A DNA stretch of 12,232 bases, from positions 1 through 12,232 of the forward strand of contig DIKN01000004.1 of NCBI GenBank assembly GCA_002424575.1. The letters run 5' to 3'. Origin of the DNA: Acholeplasmataceae bacterium UBA5617. GTDB lineage: Bacteria > Bacillota_I > Bacilli_A > Acholeplasmatales > Acholeplasmataceae. Below are positions 1 to 6,355 of the stretch, piece after piece; position 1 is the first letter of the stretch, and every line of letters begins with the position of its first letter. Both the position numbers and the translations under genes were made by a program. The notes under the pieces were generated by a model. The model ran no database searches, was not told the origin of the DNA, and worked only from the letters and a program-made list of their open reading frames with translations.

Positions 1-42
1 AAACACGAAGGATGCTGTGGCGGACAACACCACCACGAATAG
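1..42 (+). CDS. C-terminal tail of an upstream gene (partial), Cys/His-rich
   Basis: Reading from base 1, thirteen codons run to a TAG stop and give KHEGCCGGQHHHE. The Cys-Cys-Gly-Gly followed by three histidines looks like a metal-binding or flexible C-terminal tail, a kind seen on several unrelated cytoplasmic proteins of low-GC Gram-positives. The good terminator that follows at 68-97 supports a plus-strand gene ending here. The protein family cannot be identified from so short a fragment, and the reading frame is chosen only because it gives a sensible tail and stop. Confidence 0.5.
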   Translation, partial: KHEGCCGGQHHHE

Positions 43-67
43 TTATTAAAAAAACCATCACCTACAG

Positions 68-97
68 GAAGGATGTCTAAGATATCCTTCTTTTTTT
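68..97 (+). terminator. Rho-independent terminator of the upstream gene
   Basis: A stem of about ten pairs (GAAGGATGTC against GATATCCTTC, one G-U pair, loop TAA) is followed directly by a run of seven T. It separates the upstream gene from the TetR/ABC operon. The -35 box of the next promoter begins within two bases of the T run. Confidence 0.88.
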
Positions 98-98
98 C

Positions 99-127
99 TT
101 GACAAGGACTCAAAAGAGGCATATACT
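99..127 (+). promoter_or_regulatory. Sigma-A promoter of the TetR/ABC operon
   Basis: TTGACA at 99-104 is a perfect -35 box and TATACT at 122-127 is a one-mismatch -10 box, with a 17-base spacer. Transcription should begin near 133-136, inside or at the edge of the inverted repeat at 135-148. This predicts a strong promoter that a repressor bound at the start site could block. Confidence 0.85.
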
Positions 128-134
128 GTAAATG

Positions 135-148
135 TGACAAGGTTGTCA
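135..148. promoter_or_regulatory. Probable TetR-family operator (inverted repeat)
   Basis: TGACAA-GG-TTGTCA is an exact six-base inverted repeat around a two-base centre, just downstream of the -10 box and upstream of the ribosome binding site of the TetR-type gene. The half site with its centre, TGACAAGG, also occurs at 100-107 across the -35 box, 35 bases upstream. TetR-family repressors commonly bind such repeats in their own promoters, so autoregulation is likely. That the adjacent gene product binds here is inferred from position. Confidence 0.65.
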
Positions 149-163
149 TTTTTAAGGAGAACT

Positions 164-781
164 ATGCCAAAGGATACATTTAATCATTTAAAACCAGAAA
201 AGAAACAACGCATCATCGATGCGACGATCAAAGAATTATCAGAGCAACCTTTTGAACATGTCAATTTATCCAACATCATACGTGATGCAGGTATAGCACG
301 TGGATCATTTTACCAATATTTTGAGAATAAAGACGATCTTTACCAGTATTTTTCCATGTATATCGGACAAAAAAAGAGTGAGTTACTCAGCGATTTGTTT
401 GACTTAACCCACTATATGCCGTTTATTGAACGGTTAAAAGCTCTTTTTTTAAGAGGTTTTGTTTTTGCAAAAACGTATCCTGAACTCGTTTCTGCAGGGT
501 ATAATATGACTCAATCTTCACTTTTCAGAGACTCACCTATCTATCAACAAGCCTACCAACAAGGCATTGATTTCTTCGAGATGTTGATAAAAATCGACCA
601 GGATAAAGGGACTATACGTCAAGATCTTGAAGCACGATATCTCGCAGAAATGATTTTATTTACCATGAATCAAATCAACAAGGACTTCTTTATCCATCCA
701 AATCGTCCGATGGAAGACATAGAAAAGCAGGTCAATTTTACAATCTCTATCCTGCAGAAAGGAATCACACATCATGTTTAA
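164..781 (+). CDS. TetR/AcrR-family transcriptional regulator
   Basis: This is a 205-residue protein, normal length for a TetR-family repressor. The N-terminal TetR helix-turn-helix lies at about residues 34-53 (NLSNIIRDAGIARGSFYQYF), followed by the usual FxNKDDL stretch; the remainder is an all-helical ligand/dimerisation domain. The start at 164 is preferred over the in-frame ATG at 134 because AAGGAGA lies at 154-160 with three bases before the ATG at 164, whereas 134 falls at the predicted transcription start and has no ribosome binding site. It is the first gene of the operon and overlaps the ATPase gene by eight bases. It probably represses its own operon through the inverted repeat at 135-148 and responds to a compound the transporter exports. 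The ligand is unknown. Confidence 0.93.
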   Translation: MPKDTFNHLKPEKKQRIIDATIKELSEQPFEHVNLSNIIRDAGIARGSFYQYFENKDDLYQYFSMYIGQKKSELLSDLFDLTHYMPFIERLKALFLRGFVFAKTYPELVSAGYNMTQSSLFRDSPIYQQAYQQGIDFFEMLIKIDQDKGTIRQDLEARYLAEMILFTMNQINKDFFIHPNRPMEDIEKQVNFTISILQKGITHHV

Positions 782-1631
782 TGTTGAAAATCTACGCTTT
801 ACCTATCCTAAAAACAAAGAGGCGACACTCAAAGGATTATCTTTTTCGATCGCTAAAGGTGAAATCTTTGGTTTCTTAGGACCCAGTGGTGCTGGGAAAT
901 CGACCACCCAAAAGATCTTGATCAAACTTTTGGAAGATTATGAGGGTATGATCACCTATAATGGAAAAAATATTGCCGAGTTGGATGACGCATTTTTTGA
1001 AGATATCGGTGTAAGTTTTGAAATGCCCATTCATTTTTCGAAGATGACAGCGATGGAAAACATCAATTTCTTTTTGAAACTTTACAAGAAGAACCATGAC
1101 ATCGAAAGTTTAATGAAACGCCTTGGATTGTGGGAAGATCGCGATAAAATGGTTTCCGAATATTCAAAAGGCATGAAAATACGTCTTAACTTTGTGCGTG
1201 CGATGCTGAATTCACCTCAAATGCTTTTCCTTGATGAACCCACGAATGGTCTTGATCCCGCGAATGCAATGATTTTAAAAGATATGATTAAGGAATTTCG
1301 TGCTCAAGGCGGTACAGTCTTTATCACGAGTCATATCATGGCGGACATCGATCAACTCTGTGATCGTGTAGCGTTCATTGTGGAAGGTCAAATCAAAGAA
1401 ATCGACAGCCCAAGAAACTTAAAAATGAAATATGGCAAAAGAACCATGAGACTTGAATATAAAGAAAACGGAAAGACGGTTCAACAAGAATTTCCCATGG
1501 ATGGGATTGGTCAAAACAACGCATTCATTGAACTTCTTCGCACCAAAGAGATTGAAACCCTCCATAGTGGTGAAACCACATTGGAAGATATTTTCATTCA
1601 AGTAACCGGTGTAGGATTAAACCATGAATAA
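774..1631 (+). CDS. ABC transporter ATP-binding protein (exporter type)
   Basis: This 285-residue cytoplasmic ATPase energises the two permeases encoded next to it. Visible motifs are Walker A GPSGAGKST at residues 36-44, an ABC signature in the form YSKGMKIR at about 130-137, Walker B LFLDEP at 151-156 followed by the D-loop, and the H-loop histidine in TSHIM at about 187. The Q-loop position carries Glu (IGVSFE) instead of Gln, as seen in some DrrA/CcmA-type drug and lipid exporters. The roughly 70 residues after the nucleotide-binding domain form the short C-terminal extension common in this group. The gene overlaps its neighbours by eight bases on each side, implying translational coupling. 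Substrate is not readable; drug or antimicrobial-peptide export is the usual role when a TetR gene leads the operon. Confidence 0.95.
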   Translation: MFNVENLRFTYPKNKEATLKGLSFSIAKGEIFGFLGPSGAGKSTTQKILIKLLEDYEGMITYNGKNIAELDDAFFEDIGVSFEMPIHFSKMTAMENINFFLKLYKKNHDIESLMKRLGLWEDRDKMVSEYSKGMKIRLNFVRAMLNSPQMLFLDEPTNGLDPANAMILKDMIKEFRAQGGTVFITSHIMADIDQLCDRVAFIVEGQIKEIDSPRNLKMKYGKRTMRLEYKENGKTVQQEFPMDGIGQNNAFIELLRTKEIETLHSGETTLEDIFIQVTGVGLNHE

Positions 1632-2358
1632 ACTTCTTATTCTCATTCGAGGTGAATTGGTTCGTTTGACCAAATATCATGTGACAACCGTTTCGTTTTT
1701 GGTCGCACTCGTATGGTTTCTTCTTCTTTTCTTCATTGATGATCAAGATCTTTTAATGCAGATGCTTCCCTTTGTGATCATCATTGATGCGACCATGATG
1801 TCGATCATCTTTATTGGATCGGTGATGTTTTTTGAAAAAACTGAACAGACATTTTCTACACTGCTCGTTACACCGGTGACCAATGAACAATTGATCTTAT
1901 CCAAAGCGATAGCAAATACCATTCATACCATGTTTTCGTCCTCACTTATTTTACTTGTTTTCTTCTTCGTTAAGGACGTGGATATCGCATGGCATTTCAT
2001 GATTCCTGCCTTAGCACTCTCTGTTTTTATGCACAGTTTACTCGGTTTTGTGTTCTCATTTCATTCCAAAGACTTCACAACCCTGTTGGTCAATGTCATG
2101 ATTTACGCTTTTGTCATCACCATACCTGTCATCCTTCATTATTTTAATTTCATCCTCAAGGCTGATATTTGGGACACCCTCTTGTTAATTGTTCCAACAC
2201 AGGCATCCATTAAAATCATTGAAGCTGGATTTAACCAAACATTGGATTATCAGATGTTGATCAGTGCGATTGTCCTTCTTCTTTATACCATTCTGGGCTA
2301 TTTCTTTTATGTAAAACCTAAGTTTAAGGAATATGCTGTCAAGCAAAGTGGGGTGTAA
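1624..2358 (+). CDS. ABC-2-type transporter permease, first subunit
   Basis: This is a 244-residue, very hydrophobic protein with about six membrane segments (roughly residues 20-38, 46-68, 97-115, 122-147, 155-178 and 211-230). Between the second and third lies the charged stretch EKTEQTFSTLLVTPVT, matching the cytoplasmic E-x-T-x-x-x-LL-x-TP motif typical of ABC-2 permeases. With the next gene it would form the membrane channel driven by the upstream ATPase. It overlaps the ATPase gene by eight bases and ends two bases before the second permease. Its size and pairing resemble two-permease drug exporters annotated as fluoroquinolone transporters, but sequence alone does not fix the substrate. 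Confidence 0.88.
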   Translation: MNKLLILIRGELVRLTKYHVTTVSFLVALVWFLLLFFIDDQDLLMQMLPFVIIIDATMMSIIFIGSVMFFEKTEQTFSTLLVTPVTNEQLILSKAIANTIHTMFSSSLILLVFFFVKDVDIAWHFMIPALALSVFMHSLLGFVFSFHSKDFTTLLVNVMIYAFVITIPVILHYFNFILKADIWDTLLLIVPTQASIKIIEAGFNQTLDYQMLISAIVLLLYTILGYFFYVKPKFKEYAVKQSGV

Positions 2359-2360
2359 TC

Positions 2361-3077
2361 ATGTTTAAACGTGTTTTAAAACATGAATTTTCGCAAATGT
2401 TTCGCGATAAAATGTATCTATTTTTGATGCTATTCCCCATCATTTTAGCTGCTGTAGCCTATTTTTTGATGCCTTATCTAGAAGATCAAGGAGCAGGTAT
2501 AGCCACCCACATCGTCACCCTCTTTTTCATTTTGATGAATGGATTCATGTTTGGTGCGATCACCGGATTCACCCTTCTTGATGACCAAGATGATAACGTG
2601 CTTTTATCGCTACGTATTACACCCGTCAATGTCAATCATTATATCTTTGTGAAACTTTTGATCAGCTACATCTTAGGCATTTTAAGCACTCTCTTAATCA
2701 TCATCACTTCAGGCTTTATCAGTATTGTTGATCCTTTCAATTTGGTCTTCATTCTAGTTCTTGCACCGCTTCATGGACCCATCGTTGCCCTGTTGGTCAA
2801 TGCTTTTGCCAGCAATAAAGTTGAAGGATTTGTCATCATGAAAGCCTCCGGTATCATTTTAATCTCTCCAGTTGCAGTGCTCTTTTTAACGGATTGGAAG
2901 GAAATCTTTTTAGCAATTCTACCCGGATTTTGGCCTGCTCGTTTAATCGCGATGGAACTTCTACCCATGAACTATTTCTTTTCAGAAACATGGATTTACT
3001 TTATCCTAGGTTTAATCATCAATTTTGTCGTGATTTATCTGCTCTACATCATCTATCGAAGACGTATTCATATATAA
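2361..3077 (+). CDS. ABC-2-type transporter permease, second subunit
   Basis: This is a 238-residue membrane protein beginning with a basic amphipathic stretch (MFKRVLKHEFSQMFRDK) and then about six hydrophobic helices, the standard ABC-2 layout. The cytoplasmic motif after helix two reads DDQDDNVLLSLRITPV, parallel to the LLVTPV of the preceding permease, so the two are probably paralogous halves of a heterodimeric channel. Translation is likely coupled: only two bases separate it from the upstream stop, and its ribosome binding site would lie in the G-rich end of that gene. The substrate is unknown. Confidence 0.88.
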   Translation: MFKRVLKHEFSQMFRDKMYLFLMLFPIILAAVAYFLMPYLEDQGAGIATHIVTLFFILMNGFMFGAITGFTLLDDQDDNVLLSLRITPVNVNHYIFVKLLISYILGILSTLLIIITSGFISIVDPFNLVFILVLAPLHGPIVALLVNAFASNKVEGFVIMKASGIILISPVAVLFLTDWKEIFLAILPGFWPARLIAMELLPMNYFFSETWIYFILGLIINFVVIYLLYIIYRRRIHI

Positions 3078-3087
3078 GGAGGTAAGT

Positions 3088-3282
3088 ATGTATTATTTAG
3101 CGATTTTCTTGATTGTCTATGGTGTTTTTTTACTGATTGGCATGCTTTTACAGTTTCCTTTTCTCTACAACAACATGAAATCAAAAGCCATGATTAAGAT
3201 GATGGGAAAAAGAGGATTTCAAATCATGCTATTCGTGATGGCTATCGCATTTATTGCTATTGGCATCCTTATATTACCCTAG
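3088..3282 (+). CDS. Small two-helix membrane protein of the transporter operon
   Basis: This 64-residue protein has two hydrophobic segments (about residues 2-26 and 44-63) joined by a basic loop containing NNMKSKAMIKMMGKRGFQ, predicting both ends outside and a positive loop inside. A textbook ribosome binding site, AAGGAGG at 3076-3082, overlaps the permease stop and sits five bases before the ATG. It is the last gene before the operon terminator, so it is probably translated and may stabilise or modulate the transporter. No named family is recognised. An overlapping longer frame starting at 2894 lacks such a signal and is dismissed. Confidence 0.75.
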   Translation: MYYLAIFLIVYGVFLLIGMLLQFPFLYNNMKSKAMIKMMGKRGFQIMLFVMAIAFIAIGILILP

Positions 3283-3288
3283 ACAACA

Positions 3289-3321
3289 AAAAGGATGGAT
3301 ACGCTCCATCCTTTTCTTTTT
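3289..3321. terminator. Strong, probably bidirectional terminator between convergent operons
   Basis: An 11-base-pair perfect stem (AAAAGGATGGA / TCCATCCTTTT, loop TACGC) is followed by CTTTTT on the plus strand. On the minus strand the same stem ends in TTTT and is followed by TG. It ends the transporter operon about six bases after its last gene and, read the other way, can end the minus-strand surface-protein operon about 90 bases past that stop codon. Confidence 0.9.
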
Positions 3322-3350
3322 GACCAATCAATATGATCTATGCAAACATT

Positions 3351-3398
3351 CACATCCATGATGTGTAAAGTTAAGTGATATCCAAAACAAAGTTAAGT
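3351..3398. repeat. Short hairpin and a ten-base direct repeat in the convergent intergenic gap
   Basis: CACATC-CAT-GATGTG at 3351-3365 is a perfect six-pair hairpin without a T run on either strand. The ten-mer AAAGTTAAGT occurs at 3367-3376 and again at 3389-3398. They lie just beyond the end of the last minus-strand gene. No function is apparent; an mRNA 3'-end structure is possible. Confidence 0.4.
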
Positions 3399-3407
3399 CC
3401 TCGTAGA

Positions 3408-5273
3408 TTACGTGTATGCATTTACTGTAACGGTTTCATTGGCATTCATACGCAAGGTAACAACTCTATTGTTTCCAGAGAATACGAGAGAATTATTGAC
3501 ATAAATGGACAGAGATTTATTGTTGATGTTTATAAAGTCAGTGTAAAAGAAACTGGAATCGTTGATCAAAAATGTGATATAGATATCAAAACCGTCTGAA
3601 GTTTTGGGACGACGATTCACTTGAATACTCATGGTTTGTCCCGATAACATATCATAACCAAAATTCAAGTAAGAGTTTACATAAGTTGGGTTCAATAGAA
3701 CATCATCTTTCGAATTGATAAAATCCACATCTTTGATGGCTTCCAAGTCTGAGTCATTAAGGATAGCCGGTGAGTACTCAAAAAGGACGGATTTAATCGA
3801 TGTACTATTACTGTTACTGTTGGTTAAAACGAATACATAATAATCAAAATCGATCGAATTTGCGGGTGCGACCGTATAGGTATCCCCATTCGCGTAAACT
3901 TTAACGAAAGCATTTGCAGCAGTCATGATCGATTGTCCACTTGCAAAGGGTACTAAGTTATTCAACTTAATGCTCGTTCGATATGATGTTCCCGTGATAC
4001 CTGCAACGTATGCCAGTGTTCCACCACCACCAAGATAATCACCTGTGATTGTACCAAGATTATCTGGATTAGAATTAGGTCTTACGTACAATATAAGTGA
4101 TCCCGGGAATGCAGTGGGACGAAATACTTGATTCACAATCGTACTCGGTGCTGGGTAGTTATCAAATGTTTTTGAAAATGAAAAAGCTCTTGATCCTTCA
4201 ACACCTGTAATGTTAACACCACCTACAACATCAATGTTTTGACGACTATAGACGGAACCTTGTTGATCGATGTTGTATCCATCCAAAATCATTTGATCAT
4301 AGAGGTAAGGTGCGTTTAAATTGTTTGGCGTTGGTGATATCTTAAGTGTCGAGATACTGTAGTTAGTAGGTACTTTGTTTGTTTGTGTCGTTCCTACGAG
4401 TTGCGTGTTATTTGGGATTGCACTGGTTAAGGTCAGAGAACCACTGTTGATGTATTGCCCTAAATAATAGGTTCTTGCTGCTTGGAAGACATTAAAAGCC
4501 CAGTCTGCTGTGAGTGAGAAGAAATATTTATCACGAGGACCACCATCGATCACACCACCATCAGCTTGTGTATAACCGATAAGACCATATTGGCTTCGAT
4601 TGGGCATTTGATTGCCACTGCTATCGATCTTTGGTGATATAACATAGATTTTTTCGATGATTGCAGAGGAGTTTAAATGACCCACGATATATCCCGTTGC
4701 ACGATTGATGTTGCCTTCATTATGAGGATGAAATGTATCGATTGGAGTTGCAGAAGTTGGATTACTGTATATGATCGGACTTTCGATAAAGAAATTTCTA
4801 ACAGTCGCATTATCACCGATATAGCCAAATACACCAATATCCTGTTTTGTCGAACCATCAATGCGCAAATTTTTGAGCGTTGATGTATTGCCCTCAAAAT
4901 GACCGATAAAAGGATAAAAATGATCCCCAATTGGATTGAATAATTGATGGACGAGTGAGACATCGACCGCTGTAAAATCAATGGTGATTGGCGATAATGT
5001 ATGTTGATCTGCGACAATAAAATAATAGATTCTATCCTGTAAATATCCTTTTTCTTGCAATTTAGAAAGATTGAATAAATGATTAGCTTCCGAAATAACG
5101 AAAGGATCAAGTGATGTTCCTGTTCCCTTAGCAAAATAGCTGACCTTTGAACTTCCGATCAAATCGCCTAGATAGTTATTACTTTTCACAAACCATGCAT
5201 ACGTCATACTTGATAGGATGAGTACCAACGACAACAAACCAAGTGTTATTTTAACTAAACTTTTTCTTGTCAT
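3408..5273 (-). CDS. Secreted adhesin-like protein with SipW-type signal peptide and GLUG-like repeats
   Basis: This 621-residue exported protein opens with a basic end, a hydrophobic core and the Ala-Trp-Phe signature (MTYAWF, cleavage probably after Ala26). After it comes GTGTSLDPFVISEANHLFNL, the entry segment often found before beta-helical surface repeats. At about 112-165 there is a GLUG-like unit (FEGNTSTLKNLRIDG, then GVFGYIGDNATVRNF), with weaker echoes near 192-216 (GYIVGHLNSSAIIEKIYV) and after about 228 (YGLIGYTQADGGVIDG). The rest is Ser/Thr/Asn-rich and probably beta-sandwich. No LPXTG motif or C-terminal membrane segment is visible, so it is likely released or held by other subunits. 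Its ATG overlaps the stop of the preceding gene (ATGA), giving translational coupling, and both genes lie downstream of the tandem c-di-GMP switches. Adhesion or matrix function is inferred. Confidence 0.85.
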   Translation of the reverse strand: MTRKSLVKITLGLLSLVLILSSMTYAWFVKSNNYLGDLIGSSKVSYFAKGTGTSLDPFVISEANHLFNLSKLQEKGYLQDRIYYFIVADQHTLSPITIDFTAVDVSLVHQLFNPIGDHFYPFIGHFEGNTSTLKNLRIDGSTKQDIGVFGYIGDNATVRNFFIESPIIYSNPTSATPIDTFHPHNEGNINRATGYIVGHLNSSAIIEKIYVISPKIDSSGNQMPNRSQYGLIGYTQADGGVIDGGPRDKYFFSLTADWAFNVFQAARTYYLGQYINSGSLTLTSAIPNNTQLVGTTQTNKVPTNYSISTLKISPTPNNLNAPYLYDQMILDGYNIDQQGSVYSRQNIDVVGGVNITGVEGSRAFSFSKTFDNYPAPSTIVNQVFRPTAFPGSLILYVRPNSNPDNLGTITGDYLGGGGTLAYVAGITGTSYRTSIKLNNLVPFASGQSIMTAANAFVKVYANGDTYTVAPANSIDFDYYVFVLTNSNSNSTSIKSVLFEYSPAILNDSDLEAIKDVDFINSKDDVLLNPTYVNSYLNFGYDMLSGQTMSIQVNRRPKTSDGFDIYITFLINDSSFFYTDFININNKSLSIYVNNSLVFSGNNRVVTLRMNANETVTVNAYT

Positions 5274-6103
5274 ACGACACCTCCAACCATGATGGTGAAT
5301 TTGATGTCAGAGAAAAAGACCATAAATGACATGGTGTCTATGTTTGCATAGAGATTTTCATAGGCTAATATTTCATCGATTTTGGATTCATAATAGCTAA
5401 AATTATAGTACAGTTTGTATAAGGTGACATCTGTCGTTAACTGTGTGCTACCGAGATCCATGATCGCATGATAAACATCATCTTGATAGAAACTAAACAT
5501 GGGATAGACGAGCTGTTGGTTTATGTCTACGCTGTTAAAAACAGTATTCAAGGTTTGATACTTATTTGCACCTTCTGCAAAGTTATTAAAATCTTTGCTG
5601 ATGAACGTTTGAACGCGAGCAGCCTCACTGACATAATATGGACGAGAGGTTGTGTAAGGATATAGAGCAATGGCTTCACTTGCGAGTTCCGAATCAGCTA
5701 ATATGGTATTTCTTAGTGTGATGGGATCACCCGTTAGTGCGATTGTAATCTCTGCAATAACATTTTTTTCGATATTATTCTCATCAATGATTGGATCATA
5801 TTCATTCATGAACATACCATTGAATGCATAACTCGGTTTATCGATAGACCAAGCATTTTGTTGAATGTAAGTTGATGTATTGGTATCATATACTAATACC
5901 CGATTTGAGTTGGGATCATGTTTGTAAACATTATTTTTGGTGTAATATTTGATTTCATAAGGAATTGGAGAACCATCAGTTGTGGTCGCACTTATTGGTT
6001 GGATGTGTGTTTGATCACCGATACTAAACCACGCATAAACAACTGCGGTAAACAGTGACAGTGACATGATGAACATGAGTGCTGCTTTGACGAGTTGTTT
6101 CAT
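5270..6103 (-). CDS. Secreted surface protein with SipW-type signal peptide, under c-di-GMP riboswitch control
   Basis: This is a 277-residue protein. The hydrophobic N-terminus ends in VVYAWFS, the same Ala-Trp-Phe signature as the other two exported proteins, with cleavage probably after Ala24. The mature part is rich in Tyr, Asn, Asp and Thr, with no Cys, no anchor motif and no recognised domain. The start at 6103 is chosen because AAAGGAG lies at 6112-6118, eight bases before the ATG. An in-frame ATG at 6136 would start inside the riboswitch terminator, has no ribosome binding site and would add eleven residues before the signal peptide. This is the first gene after the two c-di-GMP aptamers and is translationally coupled to the next gene by a four-base overlap. 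A minor fibre subunit or matrix protein are both possible. Confidence 0.82.
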   Translation of the reverse strand: MKQLVKAALMFIMSLSLFTAVVYAWFSIGDQTHIQPISATTTDGSPIPYEIKYYTKNNVYKHDPNSNRVLVYDTNTSTYIQQNAWSIDKPSYAFNGMFMNEYDPIIDENNIEKNVIAEITIALTGDPITLRNTILADSELASEAIALYPYTTSRPYYVSEAARVQTFISKDFNNFAEGANKYQTLNTVFNSVDINQQLVYPMFSFYQDDVYHAIMDLGSTQLTTDVTLYKLYYNFSYYESKIDEILAYENLYANIDTMSFMVFFSDIKFTIMVGGVV

Positions 6104-6117
6104 ATGCGTTCTCCTTT

Positions 6118-6169
6118 CATAAAACATAAAAGCCAATTGAACCTCACAAATACGTGAGATGCAACTGGC
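6118..6169 (-). terminator. Riboswitch-proximal terminator 2 (expression platform)
   Basis: On the minus strand, GCCAGTTGC from the 3' end of aptamer 2 pairs with TTCAATTGGC to form a hairpin of about fifteen pairs with one C-T mismatch and a GTATTT loop (stem 6132-6169). It is followed by TTTTATGTTTTATG. The 5' arm includes the last bases of the aptamer (6161-6169), so aptamer and terminator should be mutually exclusive. The T tract is interrupted, so termination may be leakier than in the first copy. It lies between the aptamer and the ribosome binding site at 6112-6118. Confidence 0.78.
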
Positions 6170-6223
6170 TACCCACGAAGGGCCCTATAGCTTTGCGTCA
6201 TCAGGTTTCCCTGATTTTGCCAA
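6161..6223 (-). ncRNA. c-di-GMP-I (GEMM-I) riboswitch aptamer, copy 2 (promoter-distal)
   Basis: Read on the minus strand it has the GEMM-I landmarks in order: a 5' GGCAAAA P1 strand, P2 stem TCAGG-GAAA-CCTGA with the GNRA tetraloop, the conserved linker GACGCAAAGC, a P3 stem (GCTA with TAGC, CCC with GGG, loop TTCGT), and a 3' AGCCAGTTGC closing P1. GEMM-I RNAs bind cyclic di-GMP and commonly control adhesion, motility and surface genes. The outer P2 pair is U-A here and C-G in copy 1, a compensatory change that supports a functional fold. The leader runs straight into the 277-residue surface protein gene. Confidence 0.93.
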
Positions 6224-6235
6224 ATTATTTAATCT

Positions 6236-6284
6236 TTGAAACAAAAAACCAGTCGAATCCCACAAATCGGTGAGATGCAACTGG
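6236..6284 (-). terminator. Riboswitch terminator 1 (expression platform of the first aptamer)
   Basis: On the minus strand, CCAGTTGCATCTCAC pairs with GTGGGATTCGACTGG (fifteen positions, one C-T mismatch and two G-U pairs, loop CGATTT; stem 6249-6284). It is followed by TTTTTTGTTT, a classic intrinsic terminator. The 5' arm shares bases 6277-6284 with the 3' closing strand of aptamer 1, so a folded, ligand-bound aptamer should prevent the hairpin. That predicts an ON switch: high c-di-GMP gives read-through. Confidence 0.88.
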
Positions 6285-6338
6285 CTACCCCGAAGGGCCC
6301 TATAGCTTTGCGTCGCCAGGTTTCCCTGGTTTTGCCAA
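6277..6338 (-). ncRNA. c-di-GMP-I (GEMM-I) riboswitch aptamer, copy 1 (promoter-proximal)
   Basis: On the minus strand it shows TTGGCAAAA, P2 stem CCAGG-GAAA-CCTGG, the GEMM-I signature GACGCAAAGC, P3 closed by a UUCG tetraloop (CCC-TTCG-GGG, with GCTA pairing TAGC), and the P1-closing AGCCAGTTGC. It begins 17 bases after the stop of the signal peptidase gene, inside the minus-strand gene cluster. It is nearly identical to copy 2, with differences concentrated at P2 and the P3 loop. A clear promoter was not seen between the peptidase gene and this aptamer, so read-through from upstream is the simplest source of transcript. Confidence 0.94.
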
Positions 6339-6355
6339 TGTTTTTTGATTCAAGA

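Noticed and set aside
134..163. Upstream ATG-type start at 134 for the TetR gene
   Set aside because: It coincides with the predicted transcription start and operator, while the ATG at 164 has AAGGAGA just upstream.
2894..3085. A 63-codon frame overlapping the end of the second permease
   Set aside because: It lies in a different frame inside clearly coding sequence, lacks a ribosome binding site and gives a non-membrane, low-complexity product.
6104..6136. Longer start at 6136 for the 277-residue surface protein
   Set aside because: It lies within the terminator arm of the second riboswitch, has no ribosome binding site, and adds a charged stretch before the signal peptide. The ATG at 6103 has AAAGGAG at the right spacing.
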